From: Balaenoptera acutorostrata | Taxonomy: Eukaryota > Chordata > Mammalia > Artiodactyla > Balaenopteridae | Reading direction: 5' to 3' | DNA: 64,000 nt | NCBI RefSeq assembly: GCF_949987535.1 | Contig: NC_080074.1 | Coordinates: 29,535,478-29,599,477 of the forward strand | Shown here: piece by piece, positions 45,729 to 59,015 of the stretch | How the letters are laid out: each line of letters begins with the position of its first letter | Numbering within the stretch: position 1 is the stretch's first letter | Translations under genes and position numbers: made by a program | Notes under the pieces: generated by a model | Seen by the model: only the letters and a program-made list of their open reading frames with translations | Databases searched by the model: none | What the model was told of the DNA's origin: nothing

Positions 45729-45771
45729 GTGTGTGTGTGTGTGTGTGTATGTGTGTGTGTGTGTGTGTGTG
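45729..45771. repeat. (TG)n microsatellite
   Basis: About 21 TG units with one TA interruption. Likely length-variable between individuals. Confidence 0.95.
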
Positions 45772-45779
45772 CATATAAA

Positions 45780-47999
45780 ATCTTGCTCCCTCTCCCTCCC
45801 CGCTCTCTTTAAATTCCTCAGTGTTCACAGGATGTTATTTTGAAATTGCATTTCACATCATGAATTTTTTTCCAAGAGAATATGTTATGATCTTTGTTTT
45901 CAAATATAAATAGTAGCATGTCAGAGCTGTGGTGAAAGGTAAATGTTAGAAATCTTCATTCTTTGCAGTGGTAAATATTTCAAATGAACTGGAAGAACGC
46001 TATCCCCAGCTGCATCCACAATTGCCATAGCCACTATTATATTTTGACAAAATACACATGGAATTTTGGCAGTGTCTTTTACAAATATCACAAGATTATT
46101 TTTTTTTCCAACTTAAAGGCCAGTGTTTTCTCCTGGCTTCTGCTGTCAGGGCATTGTCTTCTTACCATAAACCCATTTCATAATTTACTCAATTTCATAC
46201 AGTTCACAGAATGTGTAAACAAAAGTCTAAGTTCATAACACTGTAAATTCTCAAAAATCAAAGATAAGCATCTATTGACAACGCTGTGGGACAGAAAGCA
46301 GGCCTCCTATCTCTTCTAAAATTCACCATTGTTACTTAGTTCTCACTTCCACAAGGCTAGAGCTCTTTGCTTGGAATTTTATTTAAAAGAAGATAAATAA
46401 TGGATGAGTTAGTTGAAGTGAACAAGGTATTATGTAATATCTAGCTCTCACAAAAGTGTGAGAGGCAAGAGCCTTTAAAGAGAGAGCTTTTTAAAGAGAG
46501 TTTTAAAGGCAAGAGCTTATATTCAGACAGAATTTTTCATGGTATAAAATGTTTGTACATGTGAATGGATTGATTTTTAAAATATAGATCATAAAAACTG
46601 ACATTTAATAACAGCAGAATGTAATTATTTGTGTCCACTATTCCTGTTTTGCTTACCAGATGTTGGCACCAAAAAAGATTAATGATATTTAAGCTGTTTA
46701 TCTTTAGATTGATATTTATACTGTTTTTTGAAAGTTTGGGCTTCCACTTTTATATACATATATGTAGGTTCTCTGATTTTGCATCTCTAGCAGACCTCTG
46801 TGGCTCCTATAATGATGTTGACAAAATTTACTTAGGCTATTGTAAAATTAGCACAGTGGGAAAAATAAAGTAAGACACAAATAAGTTGCATGAAATATTC
46901 CATGGAATTACTGAGAGTTGAGGCAGAGTGCTAGCTTCCCTCAGTAGATCTAAGGATCTAAGAACTGTTCCATTTTCCTTGATTAATTAAGTAAAACTGT
47001 ACCTTTTTTTGGGGGGTGAGAGAAGGGAAGCATGCTAAAAGTAGACTCAGTAGTACAATTTTGGAATGTTTTAGGTAGTTAAAAAATTAAACTAAAACAA
47101 CAATAAACATATTTTCTCTGTTAAGATTAAAATCTCAAATTTTAAAATACTATAGCTAATAGTCTTTTGGCTTAAATACATGTACAATTATGACAACTAA
47201 GCATTAAATATATTATGCTTATATAGAGTATCCATAGTCTTGGGAAAAGTTGCCAAAGCAAAATAGTATGTATTTTTAGATTTACATTGTGTTTTGCTGT
47301 ATGGTCTAAAAGAAATGATATAGTTTGCAAGATGAGCTCAAAGCTCACTGTGAAAGTTTGCAAGTTTTAGTTACAACCCTGAGGCTTAGGATGCATCTCT
47401 GTAAATGGCTGGTGAATCATCATGTTCTATTGAATCCATTTTTTTTTGATAACTAAATCTCTACTATTTCCATAGTCTATTTGAACAATTAAGTAATATA
47501 TCTGATATAGTCATTAAAATTCCTAAAATTCCGGTAATGTTGACCAGGTATGGCAATAATTTATTATTAACATTATTATTATTTTGGTAGAGGTAATACA
47601 TTCTTTTGGGAAAAAAAAATTTTTTTTTTCTCAGTGGATCTTTTTTTTTCTCTCTCATTCTCCAAACTCTACCCTGACGATTCAATTGAATTAGAGGAAG
47701 GGGAGAGAATGTATCCAAAGGACACTTGAACAATGCATTTTCCTGTTTATGTTGATGCCCAAAAGGCATTTAGAACAGGCATTGGCTGGTTTGCAGAATT
47801 TGCAGTAACTTAATTCAAATATCTTGCTGATCCTAAGGGTGGACTCAAAAAAGGCTATAAATGGCAATAAGCACTAAAACAAGTTCTGTGGTTACTGTTG
47901 GTAGAGTGTTTTGGTAAAATGTCTCCTCTTCCTGTGAATGTTCTGATGTAAAATGGTTGCAGACCACACTGAGATTGTAGAGGTCAATGAGGTTAGGAA
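45780..47999. other. Unique AT-rich DNA with a short internal repeat cluster
   Basis: No family recognised. 46464-46516 holds repeated 'ggcaagagc' and 'tttaaagagag' words. An A9/T10 run lies at 47612-47630. Sequence around 45840-46240 has the texture of conserved noncoding DNA, but this cannot be tested here. Confidence 0.35.
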
Positions 48000-48165
48000 C
48001 ACTGAGTTCTGCCAGTGACTTCCTGTGTGGTCTCCAGGAAAGATATTTAAACTTTCAGGGGTTCCACCTCTTCATGTATGGAAGAGAAATAATAACACTT
48101 AAATATCTCTCAGTGTATTGCTGTAATTAATTCTTCTGAAATGCTTTGAAATAAGCATCAAAGAG
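48000..48165 (+). repeat. MIR SINE, sense
   Basis: 'gttctgccagtgacttcctg', 'tgtggtctccaggaaagata', 'tttaaactttcaggggttcc' and 'gaaataataacacttaaata' give the MIR core order. Diverged. Confidence 0.5.
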
Positions 48166-49649
48166 ATTCACTTATGTGCTTCAGCTTTGATTTTATTTGT
48201 TAGTGAGGGAGAACATATTTTGCATGGGAGAAAAAAAAATCTTGGTAATACAAATGGTAAAATTCTATGCATTATATTAAGTTCGAGCTACATGATTTCA
48301 TTAAGATCATTAAAGAAACTGGAAAGTCCCCTTCTGTTTCATGTGGGTGTCCACAGAGATGGTATCCTCCCTCCTGGTAGCCACAACCACCCCAAACTAA
48401 GTATTGGGCGTTACAGATGCAAGACTATATAGCAGCGTACCTTTGGGAAGTTTGCAGGTTCAAAGGCTTTCCTACTACCACTGAGGGTTAACAACATTAT
48501 TCAATTGACTAAAATGGGTTTGTCAGTTAAGATATTTTCAATGCAAAATAACAAAAAACTCATACCAGCTTCAGCAATGGAGGACATGCATTGGCTTTTT
48601 CAATGGCAAAGATCAGAGATGATAGATAGTAGTAATCACTTTTCACAAGGTTATGCTATAGAAAGAATTCCAAAATTGCAGTAGCTTAAATTAAATGTTT
48701 CTTTGAAGCAGGCTACTGATCTACAAAGGTCTACTTTTATCCTTGTAAGCAGGGCTGAAGGGCAGCCCCTACCTAGGATATCTCATGGAATAATACAAAG
48801 AAATGGTGGAATTATATATTGGCTTCTAAAGCTTCTTCTCAAAAATCACATGCTTTTTCCAACTCACAAAGCAGGTTGCATGGCAAAGGCTGATGTCAAT
48901 GGGGTGGATAAATATAATTCTTAGAGGGATAGGCAATGAATATTCTGAAATAATTATGTAACCTGCCACTGAGAATGCATATCAGATGCAGTTTGGTCAG
49001 GGCTCAGCTCCATTTCCCTGAGTGACTACCCTCCTTCATTTACTGGTTTGACCTCAGATCATTGTTCTTCATGGTAGTAAACTGATAATCATTCTCAGTC
49101 TCATATCCAGAAATCATCCATCAAAAGAAGAGAACTCTCTTTTTCCAACCATTATAAAAAAGATTTGGGTTTCATTTTCATTGGGCCCACCTGAGTCACA
49201 TGCTCAAGCCAGAAATCATCACTGTGGCCAGGAAAGGCCAAACATTGATTGTCTGAGACCTACAGTTGCAATGAACTCTGGGTGACTTAGACTAACACGC
49301 TGCACGCTGAATCAGAGATTGATGTTGATCCCACCCAAACCATACTGTGGCAGGGCCAGAAGAAATACAAGGAGCCAACCCCAGATCTACAGGTCCCAAT
49401 CCATCTCATGATTGGTCAGCTTTCATGCCACTCCCTCATGAAGTTCCATTGCCCTCCCTGCCCTTAAATTCTGTGATATAACCCCCTATATGGTACTGTC
49501 ATAACAACCTTAAGTTTGATTTAATTTGGAAAGGATTTCCGTTACTTGCAACTCAAAATGTTTTACTTGGTAAAAAAAAAAAATTACAGGATTCACAACA
49601 AATTGTTACATAAAAGAGGATTCAATAAATTTTTTAAAAAATTGACCTT
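48166..49649. other. Unique or unassigned DNA
   Basis: 48640-48970 has some resemblance to an old repeat ('gtcaatggggtggataaata', 'caatgaatattctgaaataa') that I cannot name. The rest is unique. Confidence 0.35.
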
Positions 49650-49825
49650 AATTTGAATCTAAATCCTCCACTTCCTAACTATGGAACTTGCAACAAGTTA
49701 TTAAATTTTCTAGGCATATTCCCCTATCTTTAAAAAGAGAATAATAGATGTATAAGGCTTTGGGCAAAAATTCAGTGAGGTAATGTACATGTGTAAAGGT
49801 CTTGCCTAGTGTAGGGTAATGATGA
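49650..49825 (+). repeat. MIR SINE, sense
   Basis: 'ttaatttgaatctaaatcct', 'ccacttcctaactatggaac', 'caacaagttattaaattttc', 'tttaaaaagagaataataga' and 'aggtaatgtacatgtgtaaa' follow MIR. Confidence 0.6.
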
Positions 49826-49849
49826 ACTAATGCAGGGTGTTTTATAAAG

Positions 49850-50070
49850 TGTTAGAAGAGTTTAGAGATGGTAGAGATCATAGCTTGAGGGATTAGAAAA
49901 TCTTTGTGGGGAATGTGGCATTTAAGCTTGATTTTAACATCTACATAGAATTTCCACATGGGAAATCTCTAGAAGATAATAGGTAAGCATCCAAGGCTCA
50001 CTGGCTTGTATCCAGCAAAGGTGCAGAGGCGGGATACACGAGGAGTGCTCAGAAAATGGGAAATAGGCAG
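49850..50070 (+). repeat. Ancient interspersed repeat, family not named
   Basis: 'catttaagcttgattttaac' and 'agcatccaaggctcactggc' with '...aaaggtgcagaggcgggata' resemble the same old repeat group as 6234-6770. Weak. Confidence 0.3.
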
Positions 50071-51139
50071 GTTAGTTATATAAAAGTTCTTATTCACAAC
50101 TCCCTCCATATTTCATCTCTGTTTCCATCTCCAAACCTAAAACAGTCCTTTTGCCTATTTCAGCCAGGTTTTTACACCTGTGATCAGGTTCAGCTCCAGC
50201 CTCCTCCTCGGTGGTATTTCCTATCTCTATATTCACACTTTTCATAAATGGTTGCTTATTCAAGCAGGGCATTTTCAATACTTTTATCCATACTTTCATG
50301 CTGTTATCCATCTTACTTTTATGTGAATATTTCATAATTCCTAACATACTCTGGGCATGAATAAAAAATATATACCTTTATTTAAAATGTGCATAATTAT
50401 ACTTTCTGCTGACTTGAGGGGAAAAGGAAACTTTCCAAATGGAATTAATTTTATCCCAAAATGAGCAATTAATAATGTATACTATGTACATTACATAGAA
50501 TATTCCTCATTTAGAGAATGGCACAAAATTCACGTTTTTCCTAATTAAATTGTGCTTTGTTCAAAAGTGTGTGTGCATTATTTATTGCTGGGCCTGATTT
50601 CAAGAATGAAAAGAATTAAATATTCTCAGTACCACAGAACTAGTTTTGGTTTTCCTTTACTAGGTTCCATCCTTATATGCTTAACATGAGCTGAAAACAT
50701 TAGGGAGCTACCTAATTCCACAGGCCACTTCATCATCAAAATATCAAATTCAATGCTTCCAAAATCCCCAGTATAGAATATATCATTTCAGTTGCCTGTT
50801 CTCAGAGTCTCCTTTTTTTCTGACCTTTATAATAAATTTTTTTATTCTTCTGTTTGAAATCTATTTCTCATGGCTTGCTGGTGATCTGAAATGCTTTGAA
50901 CAGTGAATAAAATATGTTGAGCTTCTAATCAGAAAAATTGGCTCACAATTTTTGAAAATAGGCATGATAAATCACACATAAAAATGAGTTGAGGGAAAAT
51001 AGAGGCAAAACAAAAGAAGGAAGTAAATTTCTTTGATTTAAAAACGTTGCATCTGACATTCTTAAACTGGATTTTGTTGTCACCGTTCTTGGTATGTTTG
51101 TGTGTTTGTGTGCTTACTGGCACTTTTTAACCACCACTA
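50071..51139. other. Unique AT-rich DNA
   Basis: No element recognised. 50500-50830 has few simple repeats and a conserved-noncoding-like texture. No coding evidence. Confidence 0.35.
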
Positions 51140-51310
51140 AGCATTGTTTTGTTGCAATTGCTGCATCAGCCAATGGAAAACAAAGAGCCTTTCTGGGCCA
51201 ATTCCGGTAAAATTCTGACAATTGAGAGGAGGACTTTGAAAGGCAGTCCCCAGAGAGAGGGGTATATTTAAGTCCCGTCTTTACATAGTTTAATACTCCA
51301 GGCATTCCTG
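51140..51310 (+). promoter_or_regulatory. CCAAT/TATA-like unique block
   Basis: 'cagccaatgg' at 51168-51177, a second 'gccaattccgg' near 51197, and 'ggggtatatttaagtcc' near 51259-51275 on the plus strand. Box order and spacing resemble a promoter, but no CpG island, no exon and no clear frame follow. AT-rich DNA gives TATA-like words often. Confidence 0.25.
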
Positions 51311-53049
51311 TCTCCTGATAAAAACATTCCTGGAGTTATTTTATGCCAAGGAATATCCATTTTTTGTCCTCATAGTATGACAGTTTTGAATAAAAATCAA
51401 ATGTTTTTAATCAGACCATTTAGTTCCACCTGTACTATACCAATCTGATATAAAAAAGAATGTTCGGAGATCATTTAAAACCAAGTAAACAAGAAGTTCA
51501 GGCCACCTGCCCAGTCTTGGAAAGTTCTGTTTTGCATTACAGTGCACTCAAGGTTAATGGGTTTTAATCTCAGTTTGGATCTCATCGCTCAGAATCACCG
51601 AAAACAAAATATCAAAATGAATGGATATAATGGAAAATCTTATTACTGGCCATTCTGAATGATCTTTGACAATATAAAGAAATGGAAGACCTTAGATATA
51701 TGGCATTTTATTTGTTCAGCTTAAAACTGGAGAGGGAGATAACAATGTTCGTTTCCCAAATACAAATTTCAATCCCCTCCCAAAAAATAGCTGAAAGAAT
51801 AAGCAATCATATACAATAAGAAATTAATTTATGTTTGTATTTAACGAACTAAAAGTAATTAAAATATCTGCAGGAAGCCCCCAATGACATGGACTTAGGA
51901 GAAAAATATTTTTTTAAAAAATCCTGTAAAATGACTCAAAGAACTCAAAGATCTAGCTATAAAAAATATTTTCTTGTCTTAGAGGCCTCTGTTTCTCCTC
52001 AGAATGCTGTCATTATTGACGATGCTCCATACTATAAATGGCTGAGAACACACAGAACCCTGCCTGTCAGCCAGTCTTCCACCCCATCAGGAGCTCCTAG
52101 CAACTCTTTTGACAAGTAAATGAGGTAACAGATAATTGCATAGTGAATAGTCACGTGCTAGGCATATGTCACTTGTTTTGATTCATGGTAGGTCATTGCT
52201 AGGTTTTCTCTGAAAGTCAACCTGAAACGAATTCTGTTTATATCATGATTTTGCCTCTAGATAGCTCTTGTGATGATTGTGAGTATATATGCACCATTTT
52301 AAATGGGAGAGAATTTCAATTTTACAGTCAAATAAATATCTCCTTAAGCACGTGATCATTTTAGTCGTCACTTCCTTGGATTTATTTGTTTGCTTGTTTT
52401 TTCCTTATTGAAGTGGTCAGTTTTGCAAATGCTGCCCTAGATGTAGATACACCATGGTTTTGAATACAGGTAAAAGTAAATTCTTTGGTTTCCAGGAAAC
52501 TTGTTGATGCCTATCATTTAATTGTCAGCAGCACTGAGAGCTAATTTCACAGGGGACATTCCCATAACGGCAACCTCTCCACTCCTGTTTTGTGAAGGGT
52601 TGCTTAGAAGAATCATTTCATGGACCTCCTATGGTACATTTTTCTTGCCCTTTCAACTGGTTACCTTTTCCCCTGGAACTCATCCAAGCCCTTTTCCACC
52701 CACTCACAGTAACTTTGGGCATCCCCCCTCCCCACCCCCGCTCTGGCATTTCACTACTCAGAGAAAGCTTAATGCCATCTGCAAACTGGGAAATTCAATT
52801 TAGAGAAGTTGAGAAAATGTGAAATATAATTGATCTTAACATATTTCAGTAGAACCCAGCACTTAACCATTTTATATCTGTTTGAATAAATGCTGTGGAA
52901 AACCCAAATAATACAGTTTTTTGTCTGCTTGCTTGTGTTTTTTTCACATTACAGTATCAAGTGACCAAACTTTATGCATTTTCAATTGCATAGTGTTTAA
53001 AAATAATTTTGACACATTTAATTCTTTTAAAATATTTTATAATAAAGAC
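51311..53049. other. Unique DNA
   Basis: No repeat recognised. A C-rich patch lies at about 52723-52739. Frames at 52522-52803 and 52592-52822 overlap each other and cross this patch, and are not accepted. Confidence 0.35.
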
Positions 53050-53250
53050 ACCACACATTGAAGACTTACTATGAGCTAGGAACAGTGTTACATGTTCTAA
53101 TTTAACCCTACAACAACCACGGAGGTAACTATTATTAACTACATTTTACTATTGAGGAAGTAGCTTAGAAATAATCTTTTTTCTTACCCAGGCACACAAA
53201 GCTAATAAAAGAGATAGAACAACAATATAAATCAATTGCCTGAGTACTTA
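53050..53250 (-). repeat. MIR SINE, antisense
   Basis: 'gaagacttactatgagctag', 'gaacagtgttacatgttcta', 'taaccctacaacaaccacgg', 'ggtaactattattaactaca' and 'aggcacacaaagctaata' follow reverse MIR from end to end. Confidence 0.7.
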
Positions 53251-53634
53251 TCAGTTACAAATTAGCATGACTGTAAATACAGTTTTAAAATCAGTTCATC
53301 TAAAGTAGTGTTTTCAAATACTTTAGCAGTGAAATATTCTTTTTTTTTAAAAATCTAATGCAAAAGAGATTGCATTCTGTCATGTAATATTTATTTTTCT
53401 TTTTGACAATAATAATGTGTATACATTGTAAACATTCAAACAGCTTGAAAATGCACAGCATGAAAAGAAGTGAAAATTCTGTTTGACAAACACAAAACTT
53501 TCAGATAGTAATTTAGGTGACTGCTGAAGTCCCATCAGCCTTGGCATTCAATTTATTTTTCTAATTTACTGGGTTGTTTAGGAAATAGAACATCTTGACT
53601 CTTACAGACCAGCAAGAGGGTATGACCTTGTATT

Positions 53635-53642
53635 TGTGTGTG

Positions 53643-53683
<41 letters not shown>

Positions 53684-53687
53684 ACAC
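53635..53687. repeat. (TG)n microsatellite
   Basis: TG repeat with a short TATATA interruption, followed by 'cgcacacaag'. Confidence 0.95.
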
Positions 53688-54130
53688 AAGCATGCACAGA
53701 TATGAGTTACAAAAAAACCCAGTACAGCTATAACCATCTTAATCAAGGACACATGTCTGAAAGTTCAGATATAGTCCCAGAGATGGTAAGAAAGATTTTA
53801 AGTTAGGGCCTGCACAAAAATGAATTCACCTGGCCGCAGAAGTCAGTATGCTGGTGGACTACAGTGTGTTAAAATGTAGTATATAACACATTTGAATGTG
53901 TGTCCTAACAATTTATTACAGTTAAAATATAAAATTGGAATCAAATATCAATAAACCTTTCAAGACACCTTTAAGAACTAAGGTTCCATAGAAAACAGTG
54001 TGAAAATCACCTCTCAAAACAGCACGTTCACAACTAACCCCCTTTATTTGAGCACTGTAATCCTTTCTAAACTCTGCCTAAGCTGTAGATTTTCACATCA
54101 GATAGTTGGCAAGCATCAGGGAAGATAAAT

Positions 54131-54175
54131 ACACAAAAACACACTCTCACACTCACTCATGTACACGCACGAGCG

Positions 54176-54206
<31 letters not shown>
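54131..54206. repeat. (AC)n microsatellite
   Basis: Starts as interrupted 'acacaaaaacacactctcac', passes through CpG-bearing 'gcacgagcgcacgc' and ends in a pure AC run at 54179-54206. Confidence 0.95.
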
Positions 54207-54209
54207 TTC

Positions 54210-56919
54210 TCTAAACAATCTGTAGCCAATACCTACCCTAAAGATATCTGTTTGACACATATCAAATATATTTAGATCTTGGGGTTGTAGAGAAATAACG
54301 GAAAGTCCTAAGCCAATGGCTCATAATGGGCCACACCAAAGATAAGAATATCATTTGGAACAGACAATTTGTATAAAACAAAGAATATGGTTAAAGTTAA
54401 AAGTAAAACAACACATAAAACCTATGCTGAGGTTAAGATTGGTGTTTATTTTAATCCTTGGTTATGGTACTCAAGGATGTCAATCCTTTAATTTTTCCAT
54501 GAATATGTTTTCTTAGTGGAAGAGAATGCTCAATTAGGGATATTATCTTCAACACTCATCCATATACAAATTAGTTATTTTAAGGGAGGTCCAGTCTTGA
54601 AAATCATAAACTTAGATTCAGTGGCAAGCAGATTTTCCTGTAAGTTTGTTTGTTTGTTTGTTTTATTCCTCATGTGGCTTAAATTCAAAACTATGACCAA
54701 GCCCTTGAACCGAGCCTCTAAGTCGTTTTGCCATTTGATTAAGTACCTGTTCTGGCTAAGAAGCTACATTTGTGCAGATGGTAGAAGAGGCATGCTAAAA
54801 TATAAAAGGAAGACCAATTTCTTCATATTTTTTAATGTTTGCCTTACAGCAGTTGAGGGATTTAATTATCTTCTTTTGAATCCTGTTGTGTTTTTTTTTC
54901 TTGTTAGACTTAGTGCAGCTTTTATTATTCATTTCTATGATGGCACAAGATGAACTGAAAAACACCAGGCACATAAGGAACTAATTTAACTTGGGTCCCA
55001 GTTAAGGATGAAGGAAGGTCTTGGTTCTGTGCCATATACAAAAGTGAGGGGCAGCATTCTGTGTTGCTTTTGTACTATTTAATATACCATCTAAAATAGT
55101 CCTTTCAAATGGTGGTTTTCAACGTGGGTCTTCTGGCTCCCTGGAGTTCCATGAAAGTCCTCCACAGCCATCTGCATAACAGTACCAAATACAAGTAACA
55201 AAGGGAAAAAGACCAGTGAAAAACAGGACTCCGGCTATAGAAAAAGTAACATTAAAAAATAAAGAAACATTTTAAAACATCATAATGAGGCTTTTCTTTT
55301 TTCTGTCTTTTTTTTTTTTTTTTAGCATTATGAAGTAAACTGTGTAGGAGGTCTGAGGAGTCTTTACTGTTTAAATGTAGTCTATAAAACAAAAGATTTG
55401 GGGTAAATGCTAATAGCTTTATTTACACAGTTGATTTCACATGTCAAACTGTTTAATAACATTGGAAGAGAGAAATATAGATCCATAATCCCTTATATAA
55501 AATTTTCAAAGTCAGATGTGTTTCAGAATTGAGAATTTTTCATAATTTAATGAGGTAATAACAAGATATATGACATATATCATGTAACATCACTAGGAGT
55601 GTCTGTCTGGGGTAATGCCCAGTAATTAAGCATGTTAGTATCTACACAGCAAAATGTATGAATATTCCCATTAAATAGAATAAAGAACATAAATAATCTC
55701 ATTTCCATCATTTCAGGGCAAGTCTTGCCAAAAAACCTGTTTTTGGTGTTTTCTGCATTTCAGATGTAGTTAAGCGATTCTGCACCTCTATTGCCTAATA
55801 GCTGTCCAAGATGACACACCAGTTCACACTCCCACCAGCATTTATAGATGATTTCTTGGCAGGTCTTTATCATCCTTGAATTAGTATCCAGCATGGTGTC
55901 TAACTCATAGTGAGTATTAGTTTTTTAATTGAATTATTTAAGCAAAATATCACCATCAAGAAGAAGAACCAAAATAACACCCTCTGGGGAATGTTCAGTG
56001 AGCAGTCACTTGGAAATAAACTGAATAACAAAAATATGGGGTTTTCTCAGATGCTGTAATTTGGTTTTGGTTTGAGTAAGGCTAAACTAAACAAGATCTG
56101 CATTTCCCAAGGCATTAGGACCCCCAAGTATTTAAATGACCAAGCTCTATGCAGTCAGTTACAGATCAAACACAGAGTTAGTCCAGTTTAGGAGTTTAAA
56201 CGGCCAAATATAAAATGTGTTAGAAGTGTTTCTCATACCTTTACAGTGAGCATGCTAGGAGCTTATTGACAGTTCAGGATACAGGATTCTTCTAGCACAG
56301 AGGTTTGCAAAGTTTCACAATAAATGTAAACCTCATCAGCTGAAATCTAATTATTTTTCCTAAAGAATACTATGGCATTTTTCCTATCTCGTATCGTCAT
56401 TAAACCACAGCAATCCTTTCTAATTAGCATTTGAGGGTATTTGTCCAAACAGTATCAGATCTGAAATATACCAAAAGTTATCATAATATATAATGCAATT
56501 CCACCAAGAAAAAGTAATCCTTGGAATGAATCTCAAAGAGTAAGTCTTTCTTGGTTTAACACAAAACAGATTAGGCATCTAGAATATTCGCCATTTACCT
56601 GTGAAAACATTATCTTGCCCTGTTTTTTGACTGACTCTGCAGAGGTGCCACTCTCCTTGGTTCTGGGCTACCAGCTCTCTCCAAACCCCATAGCTGCCAG
56701 GCATATTCTTTTAGAAAATAATATTCCAGAAATGCATTTATCATCAGCTCTGGATCTAGAGAATGCTTCATGAATTTCCTCCAAACATCAAAGCTCTTAT
56801 ATTTTAGAAATTATAAATATTTAGGAGAGAAAATGTTAATTCAGAGATTTACATTTTTAGTTTGCCCCCTACTGTTTACCACTCCTTCCAGGCCATCTCT
56901 CACCCTATCATAGTAATGT
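54210..56919. other. Unique AT-rich DNA; possible short DNA-transposon and L1 traces
   Basis: A 145-codon plus frame at 54516-54953 has no family resemblance. T-run at 55309-55323. About 55110-55250 faintly recalls an hAT-type remnant, and 55800-55870 ('ccagttcacactcccaccag') recalls antisense L1. Neither is firm. Confidence 0.3.
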
Positions 56920-57458
56920 GTCTAAGCCATTCATCTGTTTAATCATGTTGGTCTTTTTCTTAGAAACCGCCTTTGGTTCCCTTTTACCTTTAGTGTAAGA
57001 AAAGTTATTTTGTATGTTTTTTACTATTATTCTGAATTTACTTCTCTGACTTCATGTGTCTTCCTTCCTCACCTGCCCCAAGTATACCTGTGCTTCAACT
57101 TCAGCAAACTCCATGCTGTTCTAAAAACACCAAAACCTTGATCTTGTATTATACCATTGTACATTCTTGTCTTTTTGTTTGTGATACACTCCACTCCTTC
57201 TAAAGCAAACTCATATTTATCCCCCAGGAAGCAGTTTAAATGTCATCTGAGGGAAACTTCCTAACGATCTCCCTTAGTGCTCTTATAACACTTTCTACAT
57301 CCTTCTGTTATAGCACTTTGTCAATGTCATTTTAAGTATTCTGTGGTATTTCTATCTCTTCTTAATCTTTCTGTGTCTTTCCAGAACATCTCATATTGCC
57401 AAGCATATTTTTGGTACCCTGTAAATGTACCTTGATTAAATAAAAATGGATGAATGTT
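56920..57458 (+). repeat. L2 LINE 3' end, sense
   Basis: 'ttcaacttcagcaaactcca', 'catgctgttctaaaaacacc', 'agtttaaatgtcatctgagg', 'gaaacttcctaacgatctcc', 'atagcactttgtcaatgtca' and the end 'aaaatggatgaatg' follow the L2 3' region in order. Confidence 0.7.
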
Positions 57459-58739
57459 TCATGGTTTCGTTAACAAATTTCTTTTGAGGAGGGGTCAGTT
57501 CATGACATACCTAATAAGAAAACTCCACTCCAATAATACAGAAATCCATGGATTTTTTTAACTGAAGAAATAAATATGTTTCATTTTGAACCCAACTTAT
57601 GCTATGATGAGGCAAAACATCATGCAATGTCTGTGAAAATAACATCGTCTGTGTTCATGAGGTTTGCAGATCCTTCTCAACAATCAAGTTCCTAAAAATC
57701 CTCTGATATGTGGTAAAGAGTGGTGATGAAGAGTGATCCAAGTTGTAGTAAATGTCAACGATTAAGGATTATGAGAATACCAAACACGTGTGCTAAATTG
57801 ACTTTCTTCAATATTGCACACCATTTTTAGAACATATGATGTCTTAAAAACCAGTGACAAAGAAGCCACCCAGGCCCTGTTTTCATGCAGGGCTGAGCCT
57901 GATTTCTTTATGGCACATTCTTCCTGGAGCCAAGGACCTTTCTCTAGGCTATTTTTTGCTGTCAAGAGAGCAAAATGCAGGACTTCCCTGAACTGCCACC
58001 CTTCCTTGCCCAGTTTCACTGCTCTCTGCCAATATCACCAAGCAAAGCCCAAGGGAACCAGGACCTGAAAACAAACCATTTATTTGGTTGCATTTCCTCA
58101 CAGGGTGGTATGCAGTGTTCACCTAACTTAGATACTACAACAGCTGAGCAAAATAGGGTGTCACAAATGAAACGCATTATGGCTAATCCAAGATTATTTG
58201 TATTTGGAGTAATTGAATTGACTCTCTTCCCATGATGGCTGTACCAGGAGACATCTTTTCTCTGAATTTCCATTGTAACATTCTTACTTGAACCTAGGGA
58301 CCTTATACTCTTCTACTGAAATTGATATCACCCAGCATGAAATCCTCTATTAAATCTTCCCCTTTTTTGCGGGGAAAGAGGGAGCACTTAGCTTATCCCC
58401 ATTTCTCTGCACATCATTAATCCTATATTTTTTTCTGCAACCCTGAAAGAAAAAGAGTTTTTATTATTTTTGCACTTGTGTTCTTATTTTAAATAATCCT
58501 ACTTCCTGAAAGGATTTATAGAAAAAATATAGGAAATTTTAGAACCCCCAGATATTATTGTCAAATAGGAATTAGCATCTGGATGTTGTACTCAGCTATT
58601 AGGAATTTGGGTTGAAATATTCTAAAATTTTGCAATTTTTACATAAATGTGGATTATGCTGGATATTCAGGGATATTTCTCAATATAAAGATTCAAATTC
58701 TTTGCCATCTCTGGAATATTGACTTATTGACTTATTTGC
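57459..58739. other. Unique DNA
   Basis: 57814-58280 is less AT-rich and has overlapping frames of 84-86 codons on both strands. Such mutual overlap is typical of chance, and no domain was recognised. Confidence 0.35.
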
Positions 58740-59015
58740 CTTTTATGATACTAACATGGTACTGTCTTGATTACTGTACTTGTATAATAACTCCAGAAAT
58801 CCAGTAGCGTTATTCCTCCAACTTTGTCCTTTTTCAAAATTTTCTTGACTATTCTAGGTCCTCTGCATTTCCATATGAATTTTAAAATCAGCTTGCCAGT
58901 TTTTACAAAAATGTCTGCTCAGATTTTGATGGGGATTGCATTGAATCTATAGATCAATATGAGAAGAACTGACATCTTAACAATAATGAATCTTACAATC
59001 CCAATCTTAATAATA
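58740..59015 (-). repeat. L1 ORF2 fragment, antisense
   Basis: 'catggtactgtcttgattac', 'ggtcctctgcatttccatat', 'gaattttaaaatcagcttgc' and 'gatggggattgcattgaatc' plus 'tatagatcaat' are the L1 ORF2 region also seen at about 34460-34690, but from an older family. Confidence 0.8.

Noticed and set aside
54516..54953. 145-codon plus-strand open frame
   Set aside because: Phe/Leu-rich peptide from T-rich DNA with a (TTTG)n patch. No family resemblance and no promoter or splice signals.
55110..55250. hAT-type DNA transposon remnant
   Set aside because: Only a weak likeness to 'ggttctcaacctgggtc'. No terminal repeats or 8-bp duplication were found.
57762..58273. Four overlapping 84-86 codon frames on both strands
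   Set aside because: Mutually overlapping frames on both strands are typical of less AT-rich DNA and chance. No domain or conserved motif was seen.
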